From DASRJW01 sp964567755 (GTDB lineage Bacteria > Krumholzibacteriota > Krumholzibacteriia > G020349025), in contig CAZMNW010000020.1 of assembly GCA_964567755.1 (NCBI GenBank), forward strand, positions 154,459 through 218,458: DNA of 64,000 nt, in the 5' to 3' direction. The notes under the pieces were generated by a model. It ran no database searches. It had not been told where the DNA came from and saw nothing but the letters and a program-made list of their open reading frames with translations. Positions 44,051 to 54,501 of this stretch are shown one piece after another; position 1 is the first letter of the stretch, and the number at the start of each line of letters is the position of its first letter. The position numbers and the translations under genes are program-made.

Positions 44051-45464
44051 GACCGCGCAAGCCGCCGTGGAAGTTGTAAGCCTCGTACCCAGCCTTGCGC
44101 ATGCTCTCGGCCAGGAATGCGCTCTTCAAGCCGAACTCGCAGTACGCCACGTAGGGCCGGCCCTTGTCGAAGTGGCCGATCTGCGCCAACGCCAACGCAA
44201 GATCGATGCGTGCCGCACCGGGGTAGTGCCAGGCGCCGAAACCGTGCGTGCCGCGCAGGTCCAGAATCGCGGCACCGTCCGGGATCGTATCGATCTCGAG
44301 CGACTCGAGACTCCAGTCCTGTTCGCCGAGCGCGCGTGCGTCGAGGCGACGGCCGGAGGCGAGCACAGAATCGACATCGAGTGCGAGCGCCGCTTCGGCC
44401 TCGGCGACATCGGCGGGTTTGGCCGCCACCGCTGGCTTCTTCGGCACGATGTCACAGTACTCTTGCACGGTCGCCGATAGATCGAAGGTCCCGATGTCGC
44501 GAGCACGGGCGATGATCTCTTCCTTGTCCATGCCAATGAGTGGGCGCAGCACCGGCAGGTCCAGCCGGCCATCCAGGGCGCGCAAGTTCTTGAGCGTTTG
44601 CGACGATACCTGGCCGATGGATTCACCGGTGACGATGGCTTGGGCCCGGTGCGTCAGCCCGACTTGCTCGGCGACCTGATACATCGCGCGCTTGAGCGCC
44701 AGCTGCCACATCGCGGGGTGACAGCGCGCCCGGATGCGCTCGACGACGTCTTCGAAGGGCAGCACGTGCACGGTCGCCGGGCTGCCATAGCCCCAGCGCT
44801 CGCTCAACACCTGCAGGACACGCAACGCTCCTTGCGTGTGCACGGCGCCACCCAAGCGACAGAACACATAGTCCAGGGCGACACCACGCCGCATCACCAT
44901 CCACGATGCGACCGCAGAGTCGAAGCCGCCTGAGATCAGCGCCACCGCGCGGCCTTCGCAACCGAGCGGCAAGCCGCGCCGGCCGGGGACCGAGTCGCTG
45001 AACAAGTAGGCAGTCCCCTCGCGCACTTCCACGTGGCAGGTGATCTCGGGGTCATCGAGGTGCACGGTGCCGTGATGCCGAAGCTGGTCGCCGAGGGCGA
45101 TGCAAATGGCGCGCGAGTCGAACGGCGCGCTGCCGCCAGTTTTCGCGCGCACGGCGAAAGTCTTGCCCTGCACCATGGGGCGGAACCACGCCGCGGCGTC
45201 CTCGACCAAAGTCGTGAGCGACGAAGCATCGCGCGGCTCGACGCGCGACAGCGAGTGCACGCCGAAGACGCGCGCGGCCACCGTGATGGCGCGTGGATCG
45301 TCGGATTCGAACCGCAAGCGCACCCAGCCCGGATCGACGCGCGCCACGATGCCGGAGCTGCGAAACGCATCGCGCAGGTTGTCGACCAGCCGGCGCATGA
45401 AGCGCCGGCGTGTGCGGTCGGATTTCGTCGTGATGTCGGGACTCAAACGCACCAAAGCGTGCAC
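43983..45464 (-). CDS. thiI: tRNA 4-thiouridine synthase ThiI with C-terminal rhodanese domain
   Basis: I choose GTG 45464, preceded by GGCGGAGGC, giving 493 residues. Domains in order are an NFLD-like plus THUMP region (about 1-165), a PP-loop ATPase (LISGGFDSAVAS), and a rhodanese domain with active-site Cys in YCEFGLKSAF. A Cys in EYCDIVPKKP matches the partner Cys used in the disulfide relay. The protein transfers sulfur to U8 of tRNA and, in proteins with a rhodanese domain, to ThiS for thiazole synthesis. A ThiS gene is present at 60165, so both roles are possible. Confidence 0.94.
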   Translation of the reverse strand: MHALVRLSPDITTKSDRTRRRFMRRLVDNLRDAFRSSGIVARVDPGWVRLRFESDDPRAITVAARVFGVHSLSRVEPRDASSLTTLVEDAAAWFRPMVQGKTFAVRAKTGGSAPFDSRAICIALGDQLRHHGTVHLDDPEITCHVEVREGTAYLFSDSVPGRRGLPLGCEGRAVALISGGFDSAVASWMVMRRGVALDYVFCRLGGAVHTQGALRVLQVLSERWGYGSPATVHVLPFEDVVERIRARCHPAMWQLALKRAMYQVAEQVGLTHRAQAIVTGESIGQVSSQTLKNLRALDGRLDLPVLRPLIGMDKEEIIARARDIGTFDLSATVQEYCDIVPKKPAVAAKPADVAEAEAALALDVDSVLASGRRLDARALGEQDWSLESLEIDTIPDGAAILDLRGTHGFGAWHYPGAARIDLALALAQIGHFDKGRPYVAYCEFGLKSAFLAESMRKAGYEAYNFHGGLRGLMRYASARNLLPLELLPEDSWR

Positions 45465-45651
45465 GGTTGCCTCCGCCGATCGGGCGCGGGTTGTCGCTCG
45501 AGCGTCCAGTCTAGCCGCTGCGCACGGGTGCGGCAAACCGCCGCATTGACTGCCGCATGCAGCGCCGGCCGCTGTGCACGGCGCTGCTCACGCGTCCTCC
45601 GCTGCCACGGACCTGCCGCTCGATGCGCCGGCGTCGAGACGCACCAAGCCG

Positions 45652-48282
45652 TCAGCGGGTGCCGACGCTGCGATCGAGGAACGCCGCCACGGCCGCACCT
45701 TCCCGTTCGCGCAAGCCGACACAGTCGCGCACTTGATCGCCGACTTTGGCGAGCTGCACCGTGGTTCCGGGTGCCTGGTGTTGCGGTTGGCCGAAGAATT
45801 CCTGCGCCTTGGCCAGTCGTTCGGCCGAGCAGCCGCTGGCCATGAACGGCATGAAGCCCATGAACTCGGGCGGCAGGCGCCGTCCAATGACAGCGTAATT
45901 CTCGGTGACCCAGCGGAAGACGCGGTCTTGCCGTGGCGGGTATCCCAAGAGGCCACCTGGGATGGTGAACATCTCGTTGGGTCGGAGTGGCCCGGCGAGG
46001 GCATAACGCAACGCTTCTTCGACGATTTCCGGGTCGCGGAAGTTGGAGAGCGCTCCCAAGTAGCGATTGCGGTCGGCTGGCACTTGGGCCGACTCGAAAC
46101 GTTGACGGTAGTCGTCGAACAAGGCGCGATCGCCGCGGATGGCAGAAAGCTCGAGCGCGACACTGGCGAGCTGCACGTCGATGGAATGGGGATCCTGCGT
46201 GTACCGGTGCGCCAGGTTCTCGGCCATTTCCAGAATCGCGAAATCCTTGCCCTTGTCGCCGAGCCACTCGAGCAGCTGCGGCCGGAAGAAACGGATTTGC
46301 TCGTCCTCGCCGGGTCGGGGTTCGGCGCCGAAACGCGCGAGCGCCGGGCCGAGCGTGGCGCGCACGTAAGCAGCGAAGGCGATCTCGTTTTCGGGTTGGA
46401 CGAACGCCAGCTCCACTTTGCCGAGGGCGGCCAAGACCGACGAGATCACCAGCGGTTGCGGGTCGTCGGCGAATTGGCCGAGGGCGAAGAGGAAATCACC
46501 ACCGCTCAAGACGCCGGCATCGAGGAGCGCCGAGAGGTTGCCGATGAACCCGACGCGCTCGCGCTCGTTCAAGATGTCCGCGGCGCCCGTCGCGAGTGCG
46601 CGCAGCATGTCCTGCGGCACCTCCCAGCGGTAGTAGCCACGCTGGTCGGCGTTGGGAAGCACCCAAGCCGGCGCGCCGCCGATGTCCAGGCTGATCGATT
46701 GCGATTCCTGTTCGAGGAACACCGTTTTTGCATGCACGGCGTTGCCGTCCGAATAACGCAGCCTCAACGGGATCTTCCACGTTTGCGCTCCTTGCTCGAC
46801 GCCCCAGTTGGAGAAGCGCTGCTGGCGAATGCGGATGCGATTGCCGCCTTCGGCGTCGATACGGATCAGCGGCAGTCCCGGCTGCTCGATGAAGGTGGCC
46901 AAGGCAGCGCTCAAATTGCTCCCCGAGGCGGCCGACAAGGCTTGCCAGAGATCGGCGGCGGTGGCATTCCCCCAGCGGTGTGCGGCCAAGTATTGCAGCA
47001 CCCCGGCGCGGAATTTCTCCGGCCCGATCCACTGCTCGAACATGCCGAGCACGGCCTTGCCCTTGTTGTATTGCGTGCCGAGGTTCTGCATCAGATTGTC
47101 CGTGGACTCCACCGGCTGACGGATCGCCAGCGCCGAAGGGCGCGAGTCACCATTCATGACCTGCAGCGACGACTGCAGCTCGGTCACCTCGATGTTGTAC
47201 TGCGGGGAGACCTGATGCGCGATCTTGTCCCCGAGCCAATCGGCGAACGATTCGTTGAGCCACAGGTCGTCCCACCACTGCATGGTAACGACGTCACCGA
47301 ACCACATGTGCGCGAGCTCGTGTGCGGTGATGCGGGCCAGGGTGCGCTGTTGCGACACGCTGGCCGCTTGGCTGTCGACGAGGAGGATGCTGGCGGCGTA
47401 GGTCACTGCGCCTGGGTTTTCCATGGCGCCGGGCCAGTACTCGGGGATGGCGATGAGATCGAGCTTCTCGAATGGATAGGGTTCGCCGAAATACTCTTCC
47501 AGTGCCTTCAAGATCGGCGGCGTGGTTTCGACCGCGAGCTGGGCCAGGTGGCTTTGGCCATGGACGGTGACGACGTTGCCGGGAATGGACATGCCCGGGA
47601 TCGGCACGCGCTCCAGCGTGCCGGATGCGATGGCAAGGAGATAGCTCGGGAGCGGCTTCGTGCGCTGGAACACCAGCTTGCGCCAACCATTGCTCACGGT
47701 TTCGCTCTCGACCGGCGTGTTCGTCACCGCCGTGTGATTTTCAGGCACCTCGAGCACCATCTGCCACTCGAGCTTGAACGCGGGCTCGTCCCAGCACGGG
47801 AAGGCCTCGCGGGCGTCGTCGGCTTCGAACTGCGTGAACAGATAGCCGCGCCCATCCTGCTGCATGCGGTAGAGACCCGTGGCCTGGGTGCCGAAGCCGT
47901 TGGCGAAGTCGATGTCGAGGGTGTAGTCGCCAGGGGCGAGGGCTTGCGGCGCGCGCACTTCGACGAGAGCCCCGTCGATGATCTCATGCTGCACTGCGAT
48001 GGCACCCTTGGCTCCGGTCAAGGCGACGCGCTGGATGGGCATTTCCTCGGCATGAAAGCGAAAGGTCGGCGTGGCTTCGCGGACCTTGAGCTCGATGCGG
48101 GTGCTGCCGCTGTAATCTTCGCCTTCGGCATCGAGCTTGAGCGCAACCGATTGGAAGGTCGGCACGACCTTGGTGTCGAGCCGTGCGGCGAGCCCGGGTG
48201 CAGGGACCGTGGCAGCGAAGGCGATGATCGCAACCATCCGCCGCAGTGGCCGGCACCATTCTGGGGCGACAAACACAGGCAC
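45652..48282 (-). CDS. M1 family aminopeptidase
   Basis: GTG 48282 lies 5 bp behind GGGAGG and is preferred over a TTG ten codons upstream. The 876-residue protein starts with a hydrophobic export-like segment (MVAIIAFAATVPAPGLAA). The exopeptidase motif is GAMENPGAVTY, and the zinc motif HELAHMWFGDVVTMQWWDDLWLNESF... supplies two His and the distal Glu; these are classic M1 (PepN/ERAP) features. A catalytic Tyr region and an ERAP1-like C-terminal helical domain follow. It should remove N-terminal residues from peptides, probably in the periplasm or outside if the signal works. Confidence 0.93.
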   Translation of the reverse strand: MPVFVAPEWCRPLRRMVAIIAFAATVPAPGLAARLDTKVVPTFQSVALKLDAEGEDYSGSTRIELKVREATPTFRFHAEEMPIQRVALTGAKGAIAVQHEIIDGALVEVRAPQALAPGDYTLDIDFANGFGTQATGLYRMQQDGRGYLFTQFEADDAREAFPCWDEPAFKLEWQMVLEVPENHTAVTNTPVESETVSNGWRKLVFQRTKPLPSYLLAIASGTLERVPIPGMSIPGNVVTVHGQSHLAQLAVETTPPILKALEEYFGEPYPFEKLDLIAIPEYWPGAMENPGAVTYAASILLVDSQAASVSQQRTLARITAHELAHMWFGDVVTMQWWDDLWLNESFADWLGDKIAHQVSPQYNIEVTELQSSLQVMNGDSRPSALAIRQPVESTDNLMQNLGTQYNKGKAVLGMFEQWIGPEKFRAGVLQYLAAHRWGNATAADLWQALSAASGSNLSAALATFIEQPGLPLIRIDAEGGNRIRIRQQRFSNWGVEQGAQTWKIPLRLRYSDGNAVHAKTVFLEQESQSISLDIGGAPAWVLPNADQRGYYRWEVPQDMLRALATGAADILNERERVGFIGNLSALLDAGVLSGGDFLFALGQFADDPQPLVISSVLAALGKVELAFVQPENEIAFAAYVRATLGPALARFGAEPRPGEDEQIRFFRPQLLEWLGDKGKDFAILEMAENLAHRYTQDPHSIDVQLASVALELSAIRGDRALFDDYRQRFESAQVPADRNRYLGALSNFRDPEIVEEALRYALAGPLRPNEMFTIPGGLLGYPPRQDRVFRWVTENYAVIGRRLPPEFMGFMPFMASGCSAERLAKAQEFFGQPQHQAPGTTVQLAKVGDQVRDCVGLREREGAAVAAFLDRSVGTR

Positions 48283-48425
48283 GAGGACCTCCCAATGAAT
48301 GACGGGATTCAAGTCGAGGGACCCGACGTTGTAGCGAGTACGTCGTCAGCCTAGCAGTGGGGCGGTACGCGTGGCAAGCCGGCGGCGCGGCACGTCGGCG
48401 TCCGCGACAACGGATGGCCGACGCG

Positions 48426-48848
48426 TTACAAGGTCTCGTCGCGGAGGATTTCGAGCGTGCCGGTGAGTGTACGGTGGACCGGGCAGCGCGCGGCAATTTC
48501 CTGCAGGCGCACGCGTTGCTCGTCGCTCAAGGGGCCGGTGATCTCCACCTTGCGGCGGATGACGTCGAGCATGCCGTCTTCGTGTTCGCAGTCGGCGCAG
48601 TCCTTGGCGTGGATCTTGTCGTGGCTCAGCACCACACGTACGTCCTGCAAGGGCCAGCCCTTGTGGCGCGCGTAGATGCGCAAGGTCATCGCGATGCAGC
48701 CTCCGAGCGCCGACAGCAGCAGTTCGTAGGGGTTCATGCCCTTGCCATTGCCACCCGACTCCAGTGGTTCATCGAGAATGATCGAGTGATCGCCGACCGT
48801 GGCTTCGTGCTGCAGGTTGTCCAGGTGAAAGACCTCGACACGGGTCAC
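48426..48848 (-). CDS. OsmC family protein
   Basis: The 140-residue protein has the OsmC/Ohr fold signature: GGNGKGMNPYELLLSALGGCIAMT with the first redox Cys, and RCPVHRTL with the second. It may act as a thiol-dependent peroxidase for organic hydroperoxides or in related chemistry. An additional CADCEH motif in the middle is less common. The start GTG 48848 overlaps the Lon stop codon (GTGA), so it is translationally coupled to lon, suggesting a stress-response pairing. Confidence 0.9.
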   Translation of the reverse strand: MTRVEVFHLDNLQHEATVGDHSIILDEPLESGGNGKGMNPYELLLSALGGCIAMTLRIYARHKGWPLQDVRVVLSHDKIHAKDCADCEHEDGMLDVIRRKVEITGPLSDEQRVRLQEIAARCPVHRTLTGTLEILRDETL

Positions 48849-51319
48849 GCATGCTCCTTGGCGGTTGTGGCGACGGCGCGTGGCGATGCAGTGCGCTTGG
48901 GCGTGGCGGCCTCGCGCGTGCTCAAGCCCGGGATCACCGCCGCCAGCAGCTCCCCGATGCGCTCGACGAACTTGAACTCGAGCTCCTTCTGCACGTGGTC
49001 GGGGAGGTCACGCAGATCCTTTTCGTTCTCGCGCGGCAGGACGATGCGGCGCAGGCCGGCACGCCGGGCGGCGAGCACCTTTTCCTTGACGCCGCCGATT
49101 GGCAGCACCAGTCCGGCGAGGGTGATTTCTCCGGTCATCGCGGTATCGCTCCGCGCCGGGAGCCCGGAGTACAAGGACGCGAGCGCGGTGACGATGGCGA
49201 CGCCCGCCGACGGGCCGTCCTTCGGGATGGCGCCGGCCGGCACGTGGATGTGCACGCCACTCTCCTTCAGTATCTTGCGCGCCAACCCCAGTTCGTCGGC
49301 GTGCGCCCACACCCAGCTTTGTGCCGCCTTGGCCGACTCCTTCATGACTTCGCCGAGGTGGCCCGTGAGTGTCAGGCCATTCGAATCGGGCAACAGGCTG
49401 GACTCGATGTAGAGCACTTCGCCGCCTGCCTCCGTCCATGCGAGCCCCGCGGCCACACCGGCCGGTGAATCACGCCGCATCCTCTCGAGAAAAAATGTCT
49501 CCGGGCCGAGCATGTCGGCCAACGACTGCGGCTGGACGTCGATGGGTTCGGTCTTGCCTTCGGCGAAGTGGAGCGCCGCCTTGCGCGCCACACGCCCGAT
49601 GGCACGCTCGAGCTGGCGCACGCCGGCCTCGCGCGTGTAGCGCGAGATGATCGACTGCAGCGCCGCGTCGGAGAGGTGCAGCATCGCGACCGTCAACCCC
49701 GCTTCACGCAGTTGGCGTGGGATGAGGTAGCGCAGTGCGATCTCGGCCTTCTCTTCTTCGCTGTATCCCGGCAGCCGCAACACCTCCATGCGATCGAGCA
49801 GCGGCCGCGGGACGGTGTCGAGGCTGTTGGCCGTGGTGATGAAAAACACCTTCGACAGGTCGAAAGCGAGATCCAGGTAGTTGTCGCGGAACGACTTGTT
49901 CTGTTCCGGGTCGAGGATCTCGAGCAGCGCTGCTGCTGGATCGCCGCGGAAATCGCGCCCGAGCTTGTCGACCTCGTCGAGCATGAGCACGGGATTACGC
50001 ACCCCGGCACGCCGGATGGCTTGGACGATGCGGCCCGGCATGGCACCGACGTAGGTACGACGGTGGCCGCGCAGCTCGGCTTCGTCGTGCATGCCGCCTA
50101 AGCTCATGCGCTCGAACTTGCGCCCGACGGAACGCGCGATGGACTGGCCCAGTGATGTCTTGCCGACACCGGGAGGACCGACGAAGCACAGGATCGGCGC
50201 TTTCGCCTCCGGGTTGAGCTTGAGCACTCCGAGGTGCTCGAGGATGCGTTCCTTCACTTCCTTGAGATCGTAGTGATCTTCGTCCAGGACCGTCCTGGAA
50301 TGCGGAATGTCGATCTGATCCTCGGTGGCCCGGCTCCACGGCAGCTCGAGCACCAGCTCCACGTAGGAGCGGATCACGTGGTGCTCCGGCGACATGGTCG
50401 GCACCTTCTCCAACCGGCGCAGCTCTTTGTCGATCTCTTTGCGCACCTCGTCGGGAACCTGCGCCTCCTCGAGACGCTGCCGCAGCAAGTCCACCTCCGT
50501 GCTCTCGGGATCCTCGCCGAGCTCTTGCTGGATGGCGCGCAGCTGCTGGCGCAGGAGATACTCGCGCTGCTGGCGCGTCATCTCGGACTGCGCATCGGTG
50601 GCGATCTTGTTGCGCAGTTCCAGCACCTGCACTTCGTGACGCAGGTAGGCGTACATCAAGCGCAGGGCATCGGAACAGGTGCTCGCATCCAACAACGACT
50701 GTTCCTTCTCCAGCTCCAGACTGATGATCGAGCCCAAGAGATACACCAGTCGCATGGGCTGATCGTTGCTGCTGAGCAGCTGCTCGAACTCGACGGCTAC
50801 CTGCGGACGCGACAGCTCGTTGGCGCGTCCGGCGAGCTCGAGCACCTCGCGGCGGAGGGCTTCGATTTGAACGCTGCGTTCGTCGGGCACGGGCGCCGGC
50901 CGCACGCGCGCTTGCAGATGATCTCCGACGCGCTCGAGCTTGATGAGGACGACGCGTTCGACGCCTTGCACGATGACCTCGAGCGGTTGCTCGTGCGGGC
51001 GCGGTAACTTCTTGATGATCGCGCGCGTGCCGATGGTGTAGAGGTCTTCTTGGCGCGGCTCCTCGATGCTGGCGTCGCGCTGCGTGATGACGAGGAGTTC
51101 CTTGTCTTCGGACTTGGCGGCGGCTTCGATGGCGGCTACGGACATGGGGCGGCCGACCGAGAGCGGCATGATGAGATACGGGAAGAGAACGGTGTTCTTG
51201 ATCGGCAGCACTGGCAAGGTGTGCACCGTCTCCCGCGGCGTCGCCGGCGCCGCTGTGCGGGGCGTGCGCGGTGCGCGTGCTGGGCGGCTGCGTTCCTTGC
51301 CGCTCTTGTCCTCGGCCAT
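48845..51319 (-). CDS. lon: ATP-dependent Lon protease
   Basis: ATG 51319 follows CGGAGGAACG and gives 824 residues. The N-terminal substrate domain begins after a short basic Pro/Ala-rich stretch (LPVLPIKNTVLFPYLIMPL). The AAA+ module has Walker A GPPGVGKTS (about 378-386) and Walker B VLMLDEVDK. The proteolytic domain has the Ser-Lys dyad in PKDGPSAG (about 704) and GGVKEK (about 746). It is a canonical LonA that degrades misfolded and regulatory proteins in the cytoplasm. It is followed by overlapping osmC, an arrangement suggesting joint induction by stress. Confidence 0.97.
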   Translation of the reverse strand: MAEDKSGKERSRPARAPRTPRTAAPATPRETVHTLPVLPIKNTVLFPYLIMPLSVGRPMSVAAIEAAAKSEDKELLVITQRDASIEEPRQEDLYTIGTRAIIKKLPRPHEQPLEVIVQGVERVVLIKLERVGDHLQARVRPAPVPDERSVQIEALRREVLELAGRANELSRPQVAVEFEQLLSSNDQPMRLVYLLGSIISLELEKEQSLLDASTCSDALRLMYAYLRHEVQVLELRNKIATDAQSEMTRQQREYLLRQQLRAIQQELGEDPESTEVDLLRQRLEEAQVPDEVRKEIDKELRRLEKVPTMSPEHHVIRSYVELVLELPWSRATEDQIDIPHSRTVLDEDHYDLKEVKERILEHLGVLKLNPEAKAPILCFVGPPGVGKTSLGQSIARSVGRKFERMSLGGMHDEAELRGHRRTYVGAMPGRIVQAIRRAGVRNPVLMLDEVDKLGRDFRGDPAAALLEILDPEQNKSFRDNYLDLAFDLSKVFFITTANSLDTVPRPLLDRMEVLRLPGYSEEEKAEIALRYLIPRQLREAGLTVAMLHLSDAALQSIISRYTREAGVRQLERAIGRVARKAALHFAEGKTEPIDVQPQSLADMLGPETFFLERMRRDSPAGVAAGLAWTEAGGEVLYIESSLLPDSNGLTLTGHLGEVMKESAKAAQSWVWAHADELGLARKILKESGVHIHVPAGAIPKDGPSAGVAIVTALASLYSGLPARSDTAMTGEITLAGLVLPIGGVKEKVLAARRAGLRRIVLPRENEKDLRDLPDHVQKELEFKFVERIGELLAAVIPGLSTREAATPKRTASPRAVATTAKEHA

Positions 51320-51564
51320 TCGCGTTCCTCCGAGCCACGGACACGCGTGGCGCGATCGGGCCTCGGCTTGCCGGAGAGGGTTCTAGGGATCGGGATCGAT
51401 CCTTCGTCCAAGGCTAAGCCGTGCACCGGTTCGGGTCAATGGACGAAGGGCGCGCCGTAGACCGGCGCGGGGCGACGGGGGAGGATGGCATTGCGGCGCG
51501 AAAAGGGGCCTTTGCGCCGTGTCCGCACGGCAGCGCGCCGCGTTATAAGCGCCTGGAGGTCATC

Positions 51565-52200
51565 GTGCCGCGCTTCCTGATCGAGTCGGATCCGCAGCAG
51601 TGGCGCGATCTTTATCCGTTGTTCATCGGTTGCGTGAACCCACGACCGATCGCGCTGGTGAGCACGGTGTCGCATGCGGGAGTGACCAACCTGGCGCCAT
51701 TCAGCTTCTACAATATGGTGTCGTCGCAACCTCCGGTGGTGATCTTCGGGCCCGGAAATCGTGCCGACGGCACGACGAAAGACACCCTGCGCAACATCGA
51801 GGCCACGGGTGAGTTCGTCATCGCCACCGTCGTCGCCAGCATGGCACGGCAGGCGGTGGCCTGCGCCAGCGAGCTTCCCCCCGAGAGCAGCGAATTCGCC
51901 TGGAGCGGGCTCACGCCGGCAGCGGCCGTGCGCGTCGCGCCGCCGCTCGTGCGCGAGTCGCCGGTGAACATGGAGTGCACCGTGCGCGAGATCCTGCGCT
52001 TCGGCAGCGGCCCAGGGGCGGGCAACGCGGTGCTGGGGGATGTGCGCGTGCTGCACCTCTCGCCCGAGATCCTCGATGCGCGTGGCCGCGTGGATCCCGA
52101 GAAGCTGCAAACCGTGGGCAGACTGGGCGGCAAGTGGTACTGCACCGTGCAGCAACCCTACGAGATCGAGATTCCAAAGCCGGGCGGGGAAGCGCGCTGA
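51565..52200 (+). CDS. Flavin reductase-like FMN-binding protein
   Basis: I choose GTG 51565 because CTGGAGG lies 5-6 bp upstream; an upstream in-frame GTG at 51421 would add a low-complexity lead. The 211 residues match the flavin reductase-like domain: PRPIALVSTVSHAGVTNLAPFSFYNMVSSQPP, then FGPGNRADGTTKDTLRNIEATGEFV and SPVNMECTV. Such proteins bind FMN in a split-barrel dimer and reduce flavins or act as oxidoreductases of unknown substrate. It is cytoplasmic and monocistronic. Its neighbours are unrelated. Confidence 0.9.
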   Translation: MPRFLIESDPQQWRDLYPLFIGCVNPRPIALVSTVSHAGVTNLAPFSFYNMVSSQPPVVIFGPGNRADGTTKDTLRNIEATGEFVIATVVASMARQAVACASELPPESSEFAWSGLTPAAAVRVAPPLVRESPVNMECTVREILRFGSGPGAGNAVLGDVRVLHLSPEILDARGRVDPEKLQTVGRLGGKWYCTVQQPYEIEIPKPGGEAR

Positions 52201-52309
52201 GGTGCCGGGACGGCCGCGCCGGTCTGGCGACGCGGCCGAGGAACGGCGGCATCGGCATCGCGGCGGCGCGAGCAACATTCGCCCGTCCCGTCCTCCGGTG
52301 CGATCAAGT

Positions 52310-53509
52310 TCAAGTACGGAAGAGAACGGACTCGCGGCGGAAGAAGGCGACGGCGACAGCCAGAGCGATTCCGGCGTACACGCACGACGAGCAGAAAATG
52401 ACCGCGATCACCGGCCAATTGTAGATTCCAGCCACTAGCTCTTTGCTCACCAGGCTGACGTTGAGGATCGGGATGAGCGCCAGAAGGGTGTTCAGCTCGA
52501 CGCCGGGCAGCATCGCGGCGACCGCCGGCATGATGACCACCATCATGAGCGGCGTGACGTAGCTCTGGGCTTCCTTGTAACTCTTCGCCGTGAGCGCGAT
52601 GGCGAGCAGCGCACCCGAGAACAACACCGCCACCGGGATCATGATGATGAGCATGGCGATGACGCCCTGGGCACTGAGATTGAGCGCGAACGGTTGCATG
52701 TCCGTGCCGCCGGAGCTGGTGAAGCGCGCCGACAACGTGAGCGACAGCAAGGACAGCAGCGCCGTCGCCATGGCGGTGGTGAGCACAGTGAGGAACTTGC
52801 CGCCCGCGAGCGCGCCGCGGGGAACCGGGCTCGCCAGGATGGTCTCGATCGTGCCGCGCTCTTTCTCCCCGGCCGTGAGGTCGATGGCCGGATACATCGC
52901 CCCGGTCAAGGTGAGAATGATGATGACATAGGGGATGAAGCCTCCCAGCGCCGCGCCACTCACGCGCTCTGCCGGCGCGACGTTGCGCGCTTCCGGCGTG
53001 AAGGGTTCGAGCGCTTGCAGCGACAGGTCGTGCGCCGCCAGACGCCGGGCGATGACCTCGTTCTTGTAGTCGGTGAGCAGCGCTTCGATCTTGCGCAGCG
53101 TGTGTTCCGAGCGGATCTCCCCCTCGTGGTAACTGATGCGCACGGCGACCTTGGCATCCAGCGGTTCGCCCTGGAGAGCGCTCTCGAACTGGGGCGGGAA
53201 CTCGATGGCGGCTCGCAGTTCCTTGTCGGCAATGCGGTGCTCGTAGTCGCTGCGAAGCGGCACGATGTCCAGGAGTGGATGCGCGCGCAGCCGCGCGACG
53301 ACGACCGGTGCGTGCTGCTCGCCGAGGATCATGATCGTGGCGCGCTCCGACACGGCGCGCTTGACCAATTTCATTCCGATTTCGGCGAGGCCGAACATGA
53401 GCCCCGGAATCACCAGCATCGGCACCACGATCATGGACATGAGAGTGCGGCGGTCGCGCAGGGTCTCGTGCATTTCCTTGCGATAGATGATCCAGATCGG
53501 TTGGTTCAT
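52310..53509 (-). CDS. ABC-2 type exporter permease (NatB-like)
   Basis: ATG 53509 overlaps the stop of the ATPase gene upstream (ATGA). The 399-residue protein has an N-terminal helix (MSMIVVPMLVIPGLMFGL), a large external domain and five to six C-terminal helices. The ABC2_membrane_3 signature EKERGTIETILASPV is present. This family includes NatB, the permease of a sodium exporter, and other drug or heavy-metal exporters. The substrate cannot be assigned. It works with the ATPase encoded just upstream. Confidence 0.88.
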   Translation of the reverse strand: MNQPIWIIYRKEMHETLRDRRTLMSMIVVPMLVIPGLMFGLAEIGMKLVKRAVSERATIMILGEQHAPVVVARLRAHPLLDIVPLRSDYEHRIADKELRAAIEFPPQFESALQGEPLDAKVAVRISYHEGEIRSEHTLRKIEALLTDYKNEVIARRLAAHDLSLQALEPFTPEARNVAPAERVSGAALGGFIPYVIIILTLTGAMYPAIDLTAGEKERGTIETILASPVPRGALAGGKFLTVLTTAMATALLSLLSLTLSARFTSSGGTDMQPFALNLSAQGVIAMLIIMIPVAVLFSGALLAIALTAKSYKEAQSYVTPLMMVVIMPAVAAMLPGVELNTLLALIPILNVSLVSKELVAGIYNWPVIAVIFCSSCVYAGIALAVAVAFFRRESVLFRT

Positions 53510-54321
53510 CGGCTGGTCTCCGCCGCGGCTCGGCTTTCCGATGCATCCAAGAGGTCGATGAACACATCTTCGAGATCGTGCGAGCCGCTGCGGTGGCGCA
53601 GCTCCTCGACCGTGCCTTCGGCGAGGAGCTTGCCGCCGTGGATGATGCCCACCATATCGGCCAGCTTCTCGACTTCGCTCATGACGTGGGTGGAGAAAAC
53701 GACCGTCTTGCCGCGCCGGCGACAGTCGCGAATGAACTCGACGATCGTGCGCGCGGCGCGCACGTCGAGACCCAGGGTCGGCTCGTCGAGGATGATCACG
53801 GGCGGGTCGTGAACGAGAGTGCGCGCGATCGACACCTTTTGCTTCTGTCCGGTCGACAGCTTGTCGCACTTGCGGTCGGCAAATTCGCCGACGTCAAGAA
53901 GACCGAAGAGCTCCCCCAGGCGCTGTTGTAAGGTGGCCGAGTCCAAGCCGTTGAGCCGTCCGAAGTACTCCACCATCTCGCGCGCCGAAAGGCGGCCATA
54001 GAGCGCCGTCGCAGTCGACAGGAAACCGACGGAGCGACGCACGTGTTCCGGAGCGCGCACGATGTCATGGCCGGCCACTTGTGCCGTTCCAGAGGTCGGT
54101 GTGAGGATGGTGGCGAGCATGCGCAGGGTCGTCGTCTTGCCGGCGCCGTTGGCGCCGAGAAGAGCGTAGATGGCGCCGGGTTTGCAGGTGAAGCTGATGC
54201 CATCGACGGCGCGCACATCGCCGTGACGCGACCGGCTGCCGAAGGCGAGAACGCCATCGAACCGACCCTTGCCGTGCTTGCGGTCCTTGAAGATCTTGGT
54301 CAGGTTGGTGGCAGTGATCAT
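53506..54321 (-). CDS. ABC transporter ATP-binding protein (NatA-like)
   Basis: The 271-residue ATPase has Walker A LLGANGAGKTTT, signature KLSTGQKQK in place of LSGGQ, Walker B VIILDEPTLGLD and the H-loop FSTHVMSEVE. ATG 54321 was chosen by family length and a GGAG upstream. An insert of about 20 residues near the N-terminus (DRKHGKGRFDGVLAFG) is unusual. It forms an exporter with the permease it overlaps. NatA-type systems export sodium or toxic compounds; specificity is undetermined. Confidence 0.93.
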   Translation of the reverse strand: MITATNLTKIFKDRKHGKGRFDGVLAFGSRSRHGDVRAVDGISFTCKPGAIYALLGANGAGKTTTLRMLATILTPTSGTAQVAGHDIVRAPEHVRRSVGFLSTATALYGRLSAREMVEYFGRLNGLDSATLQQRLGELFGLLDVGEFADRKCDKLSTGQKQKVSIARTLVHDPPVIILDEPTLGLDVRAARTIVEFIRDCRRRGKTVVFSTHVMSEVEKLADMVGIIHGGKLLAEGTVEELRHRSGSHDLEDVFIDLLDASESRAAAETSR

Positions 54322-54501
54322 CGACGGCGCTCCGCTGCGAGTGGAAAACGATTGCGCGCGGCATCGAGGTGCGATCGCGCACACTACGGGCTCCCTGCAG
54401 CGACGTCAAGCCCGCCCGACACGCGTCGGATGACCGCACTTGTGTCGTGGTCGGTGGTTGATGCTCCGTGAGCGCGTGCGCGATGGCGAAGGGAGTGTGG
54501 C